Below, piece by piece: positions 28,049 through 35,707 of a stretch of 64,000 bases of DNA. Position numbers and translations under genes: made by a program. The stretch lies in contig MAAT01000042.1 in the NCBI GenBank assembly GCA_002162815.1, positions 80,961 to 144,960 of the forward strand, written 5' to 3'. Source of the DNA: Gammaproteobacteria bacterium 53_120_T64 (GTDB taxonomy: Bacteria > Pseudomonadota > Gammaproteobacteria > Pseudomonadales > Porticoccaceae). How positions within the stretch are numbered: position 1 is the stretch's first letter; each line of letters begins with the position of its first letter. The notes below the pieces were generated by a model. It ran no database searches and was not told the origin of the DNA. It saw only the letters and a list, made by a program, of their open reading frames with translations.

Positions 28049-28639
28049 CTAAGTAACACCGCTCAATCGGGGCTCAAGTCGAGCCCCGATTGAGCTTTTA
28101 GCGTTAGCACAAGTAGCACGACGCCTTATAGCAATTGAATGATTAATTCCTCGATCCAAGTAGTACCAAAAAAAGTCAGCCGATTGAAAACCGAGAATAC
28201 GCGGGGCGAGCTCTCGCCCTATTGAATCGACAAACACCAAGGTCGGCGTCACCTTCACATCGTAACGCTGTGCCAGACCCTGTAAAGAAACACCCCGACC
28301 AGAGAAGTCACTCACTAACGCTTGGCTGCGCCAAGCTATTTTTCGCAACAACACCTGCTGATCATAGTCGCCACTGCGCAACATCGGCTTTAATACCGCC
28401 TCTTCAAGCTTCATGCAATAGCGGCAGTCGGCGGCTGAAAAATACAGCAACAAAATCCCCTCGATATCGCAGACTATCTCACCATCTGCGGCAAAATCCT
28501 TCGCTAGAGGAATGGTCACTGCAGTCCATGCGAGTGCCCGGTTACCGGTAAAAAACAGTAACCAGCAGGTAATCAAATACAGTCGTTTAAAATAAGCGAG
28601 AGATGAAGACAACAGCGTATCTGAGCAGCGCTTACTCAA
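28049..28639 (-). CDS. Thioredoxin-like periplasmic protein (SoxW-like)
   Basis: The 196-residue protein has an N-terminal hydrophobic signal or anchor (about 18-37), then a thioredoxin-fold domain. The redox motif is Cys72-Arg-Tyr-Cys75 (SAADCRYCMKLEE) and the cis-Pro loop is VKVTPTLVFVD. This form (CxxC after a DsbE-like strand, with a fused signal) fits SoxW/TlpA-type thiol reductases that keep SoxY or cytochrome partners reduced. The gene follows soxB by 128 bases on the same strand and may belong to the sox regulon. No soxV/ccdA-type membrane partner is present here. Its last 15 or so residues are encoded by a terminator hairpin of the opposing gene. Confidence 0.8.
   Translation of the reverse strand: MSKRCSDTLLSSSLAYFKRLYLITCWLLFFTGNRALAWTAVTIPLAKDFAADGEIVCDIEGILLLYFSAADCRYCMKLEEAVLKPMLRSGDYDQQVLLRKIAWRSQALVSDFSGRGVSLQGLAQRYDVKVTPTLVFVDSIGRELAPRILGFQSADFFWYYLDRGINHSIAIRRRATCANAKSSIGARLEPRLSGVT
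28061..28099 (+). terminator. Strong hairpin terminator after the small membrane protein
   Basis: GCTCAATCGGGGCTC (28061-28075) pairs perfectly with GAGCCCCGATTGAGC (28081-28095) across a 5-base loop and is followed by TTTT on the plus strand. It also lies inside the 3' end of the convergent thioredoxin-like gene. There it encodes the last residues and has no T run on that strand. Confidence 0.88.
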
Positions 28640-28767
28640 TGGCCGTTCCGACCCTGCATAGATGCCCGCCGCCGCAACAGCCTCTATAGCTAGCCATGTA
28701 GCTACGTGCTTTCCTGGCCCGGTAGCGTAATAACGACCACCCCACGACTACAAACCGACACACCAAT

Positions 28768-30516
28768 CTAGCCATTGGAGATACCTGGATTATTCACGGC
28801 ATTAAGCAACACCGGGGTATTCATTTTTTTAATGTTCACTGTTTTAACATCACGCAGATAGGTCGCCACGGTATCCCAGATTGGCTCACCCGCTGACTGG
28901 CTACCCACCGTCGCCCAACCCGCCACTTTGTAGTTTTTCCCAGCCTGAATTTTCTCGCCATTATCCAGCGTCATTTCGCTAACGCGCTTACCCATCGCTT
29001 GCAATGGATCAAAACGATAATCCAGCCCACCGAGACGCACCATGTCACCGCCCTGCTGGTAATAGGGGTCGGGGTTGAATAAATTGTCACCGACATCTTC
29101 AAGAATCGCCTTTAAATCCTTGCCCGACATTTCTCGCACATAGGTTTCGGGATAGGTAATACAGGTTTGGTCGAGCACATGCTCCATGGTGATTGTCTGA
29201 CCCGGCAATACAGACGTACCCCAACGAAAGCCGGGGGAGAGAGAAATTTGCACATCATTCACCATTCGCAAAGCGTCGCAAATCACCTGGTCAAAGGTGC
29301 CATTAAAATTACCTCGGCGATAGAGTAATTCACCCGCCACAGCCAGTGGCGCCTCAAGCTTACTCTGCCAGGGTTTACGCATTGTCTCGATATAGCTCGC
29401 CATCGCTGGATCGGCTTTCAGTAAATTAGAAAATACCGGCAACAATTTATAGTAATAGCCACTCACCCCCTGAGCACCCAATTTAAGATCAAGCACCCCA
29501 ACAAATTTACCGTTGCAGCCGGCATTGGTAACCAGCGTAATACCGTTAGCATTCTTCACCTCAATGGGCGCCGGAATGCCATCGTGAGTATGGCCGCCAA
29601 GAATGGCATCAATACCGGTAACCCGAGAGGCCATTTTTAAATCGACATCCATACCGTTGTGAGACAGTACAATCACTGCACTGGGTTTTTCCGAGCTGCG
29701 TATCTCATCGACCAATTCCTGAAGGTCCCCATCATTAATACCGAAGGTCCAGTCGGGAATAAAACGTGATGGATTGGCCACCGGTGTATAGGGGAAGGCC
29801 TGCCCGATCACCGCGATGCGATGGCCACCAAGATTTTTCATGACATAGGGTTTCAGCGCGTGGCCGCTATCTTCATCGTAGGCCGGTGAGCCATCAAATA
29901 AGGCGTCCTCTTTGACTTTGACATTTTGCGCGACGAAATCGCCCTTGAAGGCAGCAATATTTTCCAACACCTCGCCATCGCGATAGGTGAACTCCCAGTG
30001 CCCCGTCATCACGTCAACACCCAGTAAATTACAAGCCGCAACCATATCCTTACCGCGCGTCCACAGCGCGGTACCTGAGCCCTGCCAGGTGTCACCGCCA
30101 TCCAAGAGCAAGGTTTTATCACTACCAAAACCATCGCGCAAATCATCGATCAAGGTTTTCAAATAGGCAAATCCACCGACCTTGCCGTATTGATTCGCGG
30201 CCTCGGTGAAGTTAAGGGAGGTAAAGGCATGGGCCAAATGACTCCCCGCGACTATTTTAAAACGCTCGAGTAAACGCGCACCGGTAAGGTGAGGTGCCTT
30301 GCCCAGGGCATCGTGAAAGCCCAAATTGACACTGGGCTCACGAAAATAAACCGGCTTAAGCTGTGCGTGGGTATCGGTAATATGCAATAAGCGCACATCA
30401 CCCCTGGCCGGAATATTGTAAAGGCCCTCGTTCGCGGCTCGACTGTTCAACGGCAATAGGCCCGCAGCACTGGCAAAAGTGAGCAAGCGCAAAAACTCTC
30501 GGCGATCAATATTCAT
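28768..30516 (-). CDS. soxB: SoxB, sulfate thiol esterase (thiosulfohydrolase)
   Basis: SoxB hydrolyses the terminal sulfonate from S-thiosulfonate-SoxY, releasing sulfate in the periplasm. The 582-residue protein begins with a twin-Arg-type signal (RREFLRLLTFASAAG). It has the 5'-nucleotidase/metallophosphoesterase fold: LLHITDTHAQL (dimanganese ligands near 45-50), LDGGDTWQGSG, LSHNGMDVDLK, GGHTHDG and NAGCNGKFVG. The C-terminal substrate domain includes DQTCITYPETYVREMSG. It is the last gene of soxCDXYZAKB, 63 bases after soxK. A Tat signal fits export of a folded metalloprotein. Confidence 0.96.
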   Translation of the reverse strand: MNIDRREFLRLLTFASAAGLLPLNSRAANEGLYNIPARGDVRLLHITDTHAQLKPVYFREPSVNLGFHDALGKAPHLTGARLLERFKIVAGSHLAHAFTSLNFTEAANQYGKVGGFAYLKTLIDDLRDGFGSDKTLLLDGGDTWQGSGTALWTRGKDMVAACNLLGVDVMTGHWEFTYRDGEVLENIAAFKGDFVAQNVKVKEDALFDGSPAYDEDSGHALKPYVMKNLGGHRIAVIGQAFPYTPVANPSRFIPDWTFGINDGDLQELVDEIRSSEKPSAVIVLSHNGMDVDLKMASRVTGIDAILGGHTHDGIPAPIEVKNANGITLVTNAGCNGKFVGVLDLKLGAQGVSGYYYKLLPVFSNLLKADPAMASYIETMRKPWQSKLEAPLAVAGELLYRRGNFNGTFDQVICDALRMVNDVQISLSPGFRWGTSVLPGQTITMEHVLDQTCITYPETYVREMSGKDLKAILEDVGDNLFNPDPYYQQGGDMVRLGGLDYRFDPLQAMGKRVSEMTLDNGEKIQAGKNYKVAGWATVGSQSAGEPIWDTVATYLRDVKTVNIKKMNTPVLLNAVNNPGISNG

Positions 30517-30579
30517 AGGGGGCTCCGCCGTATTAATCGACTATGTTCAGTTTGGTACTTGTGGCTTCGAATTTTCAAC

Positions 30580-30888
30580 TTAGAACGGCATGCCATCTTG
30601 CCAATGGGCCTCGGCGTAGTTTGCCTGAAGCAGTGATTTTTCAGCCTCATTGAGAGCGGCCTTGGCCAGATTTAGACTATGCGCTTTATCACCGGCGGCT
30701 AGGGCTACTTCGGCGGCGGCAATCAGCTGGCGTGTCGTGGTCCATTCAAAACCCTTCGCAGCCACCGTAGTGAGCGTCGCTCGAGCATCCGCCAATATTG
30801 GCTTAATATCAGCATCGGCATGTAGCCTACCTGTAGAAAACAACGCCATACCCAATACAACAAAAAATAGTATTCGTAATTGAGTCAT
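30580..30888 (-). CDS. soxK: SoxK-like SoxXA-binding protein
   Basis: The small exported protein has 102 residues from the ATG at 30886-30888, which follows GAGAAAG. Upstream in-frame starts would lengthen it to 124 and overlap soxA by 23 bases. A signal peptide (about 3-24, ending in LHADA) precedes a helical mature domain with regularly spaced Ala and Leu (ARATLTTVAAKGFEWTTTRQ, then AAEVALAAGDKAHSLNLAKA). Its place between soxA and soxB, and the resemblance to the SoxXA-binding protein SoxK of other sulfur oxidisers, support the call. SoxK stabilises the SoxXA complex in those organisms. The identification is from memory of that family and moderately sure. Confidence 0.65.
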   Translation of the reverse strand: MTQLRILFFVVLGMALFSTGRLHADADIKPILADARATLTTVAAKGFEWTTTRQLIAAAEVALAAGDKAHSLNLAKAALNEAEKSLLQANYAEAHWQDGMPF

Positions 30889-30931
30889 AGCTTTCTCGCG
30901 ATTCACAGTAGCCATTATTGCCAAACCGATT

Positions 30932-31810
30932 TTATTTACGTGAAGAAGGGCCATTAATTTCCAGGCCCTGGCTCATCACCGATTGAAAGTACTCAAGGTT
31001 GCGATAAGCCCGGCCCTGCAACGGCAAGGGCATGGCGCGAATGTTTTTATTGCAGCCAGCATAGCGACGATGCAAGGTGCCCATCTCCTGCCACTTTCCA
31101 CGGTAAACGGGAAAGCCGGTGGGATGCCCCAAGGCTGGACCGGTGATATCGGCTCGTAGCTTCTGGCCGGACACCAGCATGTGGCAATCGGCACAGGAAA
31201 AGTTCAGCTGACCGCGCTTTGCATAAAAGAATTTTTTGCCTTCAAGGTATGCCTGGTATGCCTCTTTATTGGCTACCGCAACAGCAAATACATTACCCGC
31301 CGAGGTGCTCGCCATATAGGCCGATAAGGCCGCCATCGGGCCCTTTTTATAGGCCAGCGGCTGTTCTCCATTCGTCTCCCGACAATCATTAATTGCCAGC
31401 TCCAAGCTTATGACCTGGCCTTTTTTATTATCAAAGTAGGGGTAGTTTTGACGAATACCCTCACCACCATTGGCAAAACAATCGGCGTACGTTTTACCAT
31501 TGGCAAAGCGCACTGCAAACAAGGCTTCACCTTCATCCACTGCGAACTCGTAGGGCGGGAAGTCTTCCATTTCTAGCCACTGCTCACGAGAGTCAGCATC
31601 GATAGCATAGACACCATTTTTGTATTCTGAAAATTCAATCTTAGGGAAACGTGTTTTGTAATAGGCCTTGAAGTCATTAATGTCCCGCTGCACCATCGAC
31701 TGATAATCGAGACCTTGTTCAGCATCAGCGCCAGCAAACCCACTAAAGGCCAGCAGACAGTACAGCGCGAAGCCAAGGTTTGTTTTTTTATTGACGATTA
31801 ACGACCTCAT
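30932..31810 (-). CDS. soxA: SoxA, L-cysteine S-thiosulfotransferase cytochrome subunit
   Basis: SoxA with SoxX oxidatively attaches thiosulfate to the SoxY carrier cysteine. The 292-residue protein has a signal peptide (about 10-29). A single c-type heme site is at C206-A-D-C209-H210, and the active-site Cys253 lies in AGCNKN, where the Cys axial ligand carries a persulfide in characterised enzymes. The N-terminal second heme of diheme SoxA is absent; Cys111 and Cys143 remain in its place and may form a disulfide. It lies 29 bases after soxZ and 43 before soxK. Confidence 0.95.
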   Translation of the reverse strand: MRSLIVNKKTNLGFALYCLLAFSGFAGADAEQGLDYQSMVQRDINDFKAYYKTRFPKIEFSEYKNGVYAIDADSREQWLEMEDFPPYEFAVDEGEALFAVRFANGKTYADCFANGGEGIRQNYPYFDNKKGQVISLELAINDCRETNGEQPLAYKKGPMAALSAYMASTSAGNVFAVAVANKEAYQAYLEGKKFFYAKRGQLNFSCADCHMLVSGQKLRADITGPALGHPTGFPVYRGKWQEMGTLHRRYAGCNKNIRAMPLPLQGRAYRNLEYFQSVMSQGLEINGPSSRK

Positions 31811-31839
31811 TACACTCTTCCTTTTCGAAGCCTAGGAAA

Positions 31840-32139
31840 TTACTTAATGGCAGCCTCACCTGTTGCCGTAGCACCCGAAATATCCAGCCAGGTAATGGTA
31901 ATCTTTTCGCCAGGCAGCCCTCCTTTAAAACTAAAGGCGATATAGGGGTCTTTCGACACCGCCTGACCCACTTCCGCATGAAACACCCGCTGACCCCTGT
32001 AACTGGCCGACACTTGCGTAATGTAGAGTGCGGGAATCACATTCCCCCCCTCATCTTTACGCCGCCCTGTTTCCATCGGGTGCTTAATCAACATTTTAAC
32101 TTTGGTGATGTCTTTTTTAACTTTTGCTTTAATTTTCAT
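31840..32139 (-). CDS. soxZ: SoxZ, sulfur-carrier complex subunit
   Basis: SoxZ pairs with SoxY to form the carrier on which thiosulfate is oxidised. The 99-residue protein has the family pattern IKHPMETGRRKDEGGNVIPA near the start, then YITQVSASYRG, VSKDPYIAFSFKGG and the end region GEKITITWLDISG. It has no signal peptide of its own and is normally co-exported with SoxY by the Tat pathway. The gene follows soxY by 58 bases. Confidence 0.97.
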   Translation of the reverse strand: MKIKAKVKKDITKVKMLIKHPMETGRRKDEGGNVIPALYITQVSASYRGQRVFHAEVGQAVSKDPYIAFSFKGGLPGEKITITWLDISGATATGEAAIK

Positions 32140-32197
32140 TGTTCAACACCTGCCTGTTTAGGCCGTAACAAAAATAGTTATTTAAGCGCACGGCCCA

Positions 32198-32659
32198 CTA
32201 CCCGCCACAGCCGCCAATAGTGACCTTAACTTCTTGTTGCACACGGTGTAGCTTGCCACCCGACTCCACCACCGCAACCAGATTCGACGTTTCGCCCATG
32301 CGAATACGAATCGAGACATCCGCGACATTGAGGGGGCCGAGGTTAAACGTCGCCGCCAGTGGCGAGGGATTTTTCTCGACGAATAAACTAATACTTTTAA
32401 CATCGGGCAAGTCCGTTTTAACAGTGACCGGAACCACGGATCCATTTTCAGCAATCGCCGGCGCCTTTAATTTAATCGCCTGACTGTCGACAATATCTAA
32501 ACCGGGGTATTTATTCTTAAATGCCCCATCGAGTGTCTCCGCTTGAAAGGCCCTTTCATTCCAGCCGGAAAAAGCCAGGCGCGGAAAACTGGTGGCGGCC
32601 ACAATACAGGCCGCCGCTTTACATAAACTCGCTAAAAAATATCTTCGCTTCATCTGCAT
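32198..32659 (-). CDS. soxY: SoxY, sulfur-carrier protein
   Basis: SoxY carries the sulfur intermediates on a cysteine in a flexible C-terminal GGCGG arm, which is present here as the last five residues (Cys151). The 153-residue precursor has a twin-Arg-like signal (KRRYFLASLCKAAACIVAAT), which would export the SoxYZ pair folded. A second possible ATG two codons downstream changes nothing important. The mature part is an Ig-like beta domain (VVPVTVKTDLPDVKSISLFV, NPSPLAATFNLGPLNVADVS). It lies between soxX and soxZ. Confidence 0.97.
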   Translation of the reverse strand: MQMKRRYFLASLCKAAACIVAATSFPRLAFSGWNERAFQAETLDGAFKNKYPGLDIVDSQAIKLKAPAIAENGSVVPVTVKTDLPDVKSISLFVEKNPSPLAATFNLGPLNVADVSIRIRMGETSNLVAVVESGGKLHRVQQEVKVTIGGCGG

Positions 32660-32721
32660 ATTTTTCCATCCACTGTCATACCATCACTATCAGTTTTTAA
32701 AGCATCTCTAAAGCACTGCTT

Positions 32722-33087
32722 TCACAAGGTATATAAATACTCCACCACCGCGCCAACTTCTTCCTTTGAGAGTATTGCGTGGCTACCAAAGGGCGGCATT
32801 ATGGTTTTCTGGTTGCGTTTTCTGGCATCAAAAACCTGCTTATACAGTTTTTCTTTATCGGGAAATCGCAGCTTCATCATCATTAAGGGCGGGCCAGTGG
32901 TACCCATCAAGGTGCCACCAGCGATCACATGACAGGACAGGCAATTGCCTTTTTTTCGATCGAAGGTGAGCACCTTTCCCGCTTCAACGGCCCTTGACTC
33001 TGCCCAAAGCACAGGTATCCCAGTGCCAATAAATAAACCCATCAAACATGCCGTTATTTTTATCATCTTCTTGTTGAAATACAGCAT
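32722..33087 (-). CDS. soxX: SoxX, monoheme cytochrome c subunit of SoxXA
   Basis: SoxX accepts the electrons released when SoxA couples thiosulfate to SoxY. The ATG at 33085-33087 follows a strong GAGGAGGGG ribosome-binding site and gives 121 residues. An upstream in-frame start would add 30 residues without signal character. The signal peptide (about 9-29) ends near LWAES. The heme site is C49-L-S-C52-H53 and a likely Met ligand is in IMPPFG (Met97). The C-terminal helix is LSKEEVGAVVEYLYTL. It follows soxD by 43 bases. Confidence 0.93.
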   Translation of the reverse strand: MLYFNKKMIKITACLMGLFIGTGIPVLWAESRAVEAGKVLTFDRKKGNCLSCHVIAGGTLMGTTGPPLMMMKLRFPDKEKLYKQVFDARKRNQKTIMPPFGSHAILSKEEVGAVVEYLYTL

Positions 33088-33130
33088 TGCCCCTCCTCTT
33101 TCTGCGGAATAAATACTCCGAACATTCTGT

Positions 33131-34180
33131 TTAACGACTTTTCTCAAGCATATAGTCCACGGCAGCTTTAACGGCACTATCGTCTAGCTGGGCCCGCCCC
33201 CCTTTTGCCGGCATCGCGCCACTTTCGCCCTGAAAGCCCTCTAGGGCATGCTGATAAATAAGCGCTTTATCCTGTTGACTACGTTCCCGCCAGTCATCGC
33301 GATCACCGGTAATCGGTGCGCCGGCAACACCATTGCCGTGGCAAATTTTGCAGGCGCTGTCGTGTATGCTTTTACCCACCGCGTCAACCTCACTACCGCC
33401 TGCTTCAGCCTCTTCTCTGTAAGCGCGGGCATCGGTTCCGCCCTCTTTAATATGGACAGACGGCGTTATGCCGGCGATCACTTCAAGCCATTTTATCGTT
33501 GCTAAATCGATGCAGTTATTCCAACAGCGAGGGTTGCTAACATCGGGGCGATCATCCACAAAAAAGCCGTCTTTATTGGGCATTTCTATTGCTTTGAAAC
33601 TCTCGCGGTTGAGTATGAAATCAGCGTTGACCAAATCATTGAGATTGAGAACGTAGGCGGTAATGGCGTACACCTCGTCAACGGCCAGTGACTGCGGTGC
33701 CGGGAAGGGCATAGCACGACGAATGTAATCCCACAGTGTTGAGGCGTAAGGCCAGTAGCTGCCCACGGTTTTATCCGGTCGTTGCTGGTTTAACGTACCC
33801 ATACCGCCAGCCAGTTTTGGCCAGCGGCCCTCACCCTCGCCAAAGGTACCGTGGCAACTGGCACATTTGGCGTCGTAAAGTAATTCCCCATCTTCTACCG
33901 AGCCCTCGCCTTCGGGTAGGCCCAGGCCATCGGGACGAACATCGATATCCCAGCCGGCAATTTGCGCCGGCGTGGCAGTCTCACCGAGGTCAAAGCGTTG
34001 CGGGTTTTCATCTCTCGTATTTGCAGTGGCTACGGCCGCAAATAGCTGTTGTTGCCCCGTGCTCGAGCCGCTATCAGCGCTGGCAGTATCGCTCGAACAG
34101 CCTTCCGCGATTAGCAATACGAGTAATGTCACGAGGCCGGCAACACGACTCACGGCGATTGAATTAAAGCATCTGCACAT
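33131..34180 (-). CDS. soxD: SoxD, diheme cytochrome c subunit of sulfane dehydrogenase
   Basis: SoxD is the electron-accepting partner of SoxC in sulfane dehydrogenase, which removes six electrons from the sulfane sulfur on SoxY. Starting at ATG 34178-34180 the product has 349 residues and overlaps the end of soxC by 17 bases. Longer in-frame starts run backwards through soxC and lack signal character. A hydrophobic signal (about 10-26) precedes Cys28, so it may be a lipoprotein, although the lipobox (AEGC) is weak. Two heme sites are at C106-A-S-C109-H110 and C277-K-I-C280-H281. Candidate Met ligands are in AMPFP and AMPAKGG. The C-terminal domain ends VKAAVDYMLEKSR. Confidence 0.9.
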   Translation of the reverse strand: MCRCFNSIAVSRVAGLVTLLVLLIAEGCSSDTASADSGSSTGQQQLFAAVATANTRDENPQRFDLGETATPAQIAGWDIDVRPDGLGLPEGEGSVEDGELLYDAKCASCHGTFGEGEGRWPKLAGGMGTLNQQRPDKTVGSYWPYASTLWDYIRRAMPFPAPQSLAVDEVYAITAYVLNLNDLVNADFILNRESFKAIEMPNKDGFFVDDRPDVSNPRCWNNCIDLATIKWLEVIAGITPSVHIKEGGTDARAYREEAEAGGSEVDAVGKSIHDSACKICHGNGVAGAPITGDRDDWRERSQQDKALIYQHALEGFQGESGAMPAKGGRAQLDDSAVKAAVDYMLEKSR

Positions 34181-35516
34181 TGCGTACACTTCCATCGGCT
34201 TCGACGCGCCAGGTGTGAATGGCATTCTTGTGGTAGATGGAGTTGACGCCGCGCTGCTCTCGCAACTGGCGCAAGGTCGGTTGCACATAACCTGTTTCAT
34301 CGAGCGCTCGGCTTTGCAGTAGCAGGGGCCCACCCGGCCACTTAAAACGATAGCCAAAACGGGTCAGCGATTTTGACATCACCATGCCCTTGAGCGCTGC
34401 ATTCAGCCAACTCACACCGCCATCAAAAGAAATATCGACCGCTTTAACCCTGCCCCGGCCCGACCACGCCAAACCTTCAATTTCATACCACCCCGCTTCT
34501 TGCCAGGGCCTCTCTGGGCATGGCGAGGTGATCACCGAATTACATTCCTGCACAAAAGTGAATTTACGCGCCCGTCCATCGGCCATTAGGTCGGTGTACT
34601 TCGAAGTTTCCTCGCGCATCTGCCAGGGCTGGTTACCCACTTCGATCCGGCGCAGCCACTTAACACTGGTATTGCCTTCCCAACCGGGGTTCAGTAAGCG
34701 TACGGGGTAGCCCTGCTCGGGCCGCAACGCTTCACCATTTTGAGCGTAGACCACCAAGGTATCGTCCAGGGCTTTTTCGATGGGGATACTGCGCGCCATA
34801 GCCGCACCATCGGCACCCTCTGCCAGTAGCCATTTGCCCTCGGGCTTAACGCCCACCTCGGCCAATAGGGTCGACAGGCGCACCCCCGTCCATTCACAAC
34901 ACGACAACATACCGTGGGTAAATTGTAGGCCCGCCATTTGCGGCCCCTTCCACTCCATACCCCCATTGGCAGGGCATTCGATAAATTTGATGTCTGAAAC
35001 ACTGGGAAAGCGCTGTAACGCCTGCATGGTGAAAATCAGTGGCCGCTCAACCAAGCCGTGAATCATCAGCCGATGCTGCTCCGGGTCAATCTCAGGCACA
35101 CCGGCGTGATAGCGCTCAAACACCAGTCCGTTGGGAGTGATCAAGCCCTTCAGGTTCTGCAGTGGAGTCATGCTAATGGAGGAGATTGATTCCGCGGTCA
35201 GCCAAGGCACAGTGCGTCTCAGCACATCTTTTTCATAGGCTGAGGGCTCGCCATAGGGCTTGCTCACGACACCTCTACCGAGAGACCTTGTCCAAGGGGG
35301 AACCAAGGGCGGTAAAGACCCGGCAGCTGTCACCGCGACAGCCTGGCCTGTCGCCGCAGCACCACCGATGGCGAGCAGGCCCTTTAAAAAGCCGCGTCGA
35401 TCGCTAGCCTTTAGCGATTCAGCCTCAGCAGCCAGCGCTTGCAAACTGGGCGGCGCCTTATCTCTGGCCCCAGCGACTCTTACTTGACGCCTACTCGCCT
35501 GATCAGAACCCGACAT
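34164..35516 (-). CDS. soxC: SoxC, molybdopterin sulfane dehydrogenase subunit
   Basis: SoxC is the molybdenum subunit of sulfane dehydrogenase, related to sulfite oxidase. The 450-residue precursor has a twin-Arg signal (SDRRGFLKGLLAIGGAAA at about 38-55). The oxidoreductase molybdopterin domain has its expected molybdenum-ligand Cys181 in FIECPANGG and the nearby SCCEWTGVRLSTLL. A Mo-co dimerisation Ig-like domain closes the protein (IEGLAWSGRGRVKAVDISFD). It is the first gene of the sox operon. SoxCD allows complete oxidation of thiosulfate to sulfate without sulfur globules. An AT-rich dyad overlaps its probable promoter about 111 bases upstream. Confidence 0.96.
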   Translation of the reverse strand: MSGSDQASRRQVRVAGARDKAPPSLQALAAEAESLKASDRRGFLKGLLAIGGAAATGQAVAVTAAGSLPPLVPPWTRSLGRGVVSKPYGEPSAYEKDVLRRTVPWLTAESISSISMTPLQNLKGLITPNGLVFERYHAGVPEIDPEQHRLMIHGLVERPLIFTMQALQRFPSVSDIKFIECPANGGMEWKGPQMAGLQFTHGMLSCCEWTGVRLSTLLAEVGVKPEGKWLLAEGADGAAMARSIPIEKALDDTLVVYAQNGEALRPEQGYPVRLLNPGWEGNTSVKWLRRIEVGNQPWQMREETSKYTDLMADGRARKFTFVQECNSVITSPCPERPWQEAGWYEIEGLAWSGRGRVKAVDISFDGGVSWLNAALKGMVMSKSLTRFGYRFKWPGGPLLLQSRALDETGYVQPTLRQLREQRGVNSIYHKNAIHTWRVEADGSVRNVQML

Positions 35517-35626
35517 TTACAGTCCTCGCCTTGCTTTCACATACTGCGCCTTGTCGCTCTAGGAGCAGGGCCGAAACAAAACCTCAATTGCATAAACAAC
35601 CCTGGCAGGCGATACGACGACAAATA

Positions 35627-35672
35627 TATATTATTTTATTCTAATATAGCCTCTTTTAAGAATTTCACCCAA
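35627..35672 (-). promoter_or_regulatory. Candidate sox operon promoter and overlapping AT-rich operator
   Basis: On the minus strand TTGGGT (35667-35672) and TATATT (35643-35648) are 18 bases apart, forming a plausible promoter. The -10 box is one arm of a perfect inverted repeat, TATATTA (35627-35633) and TAATATA (35642-35648), separated by 8 bases. AT-rich dyads over sox promoters are typical operators of ArsR-family sulfur-responsive repressors, but the repressor gene is not in this window. Confidence 0.5.
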
Positions 35673-35707
35673 ATGCACAGCCAGTAGCGAGCGCCGTGAA
35701 AAGCTCG

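Noticed and set aside
28680..28710. TAGCTA-rich palindromic stretch between soxB and the thioredoxin-like gene
   Set aside because: The arms are short and self-palindromic with no T run, and there is no adjacent start that it would regulate.
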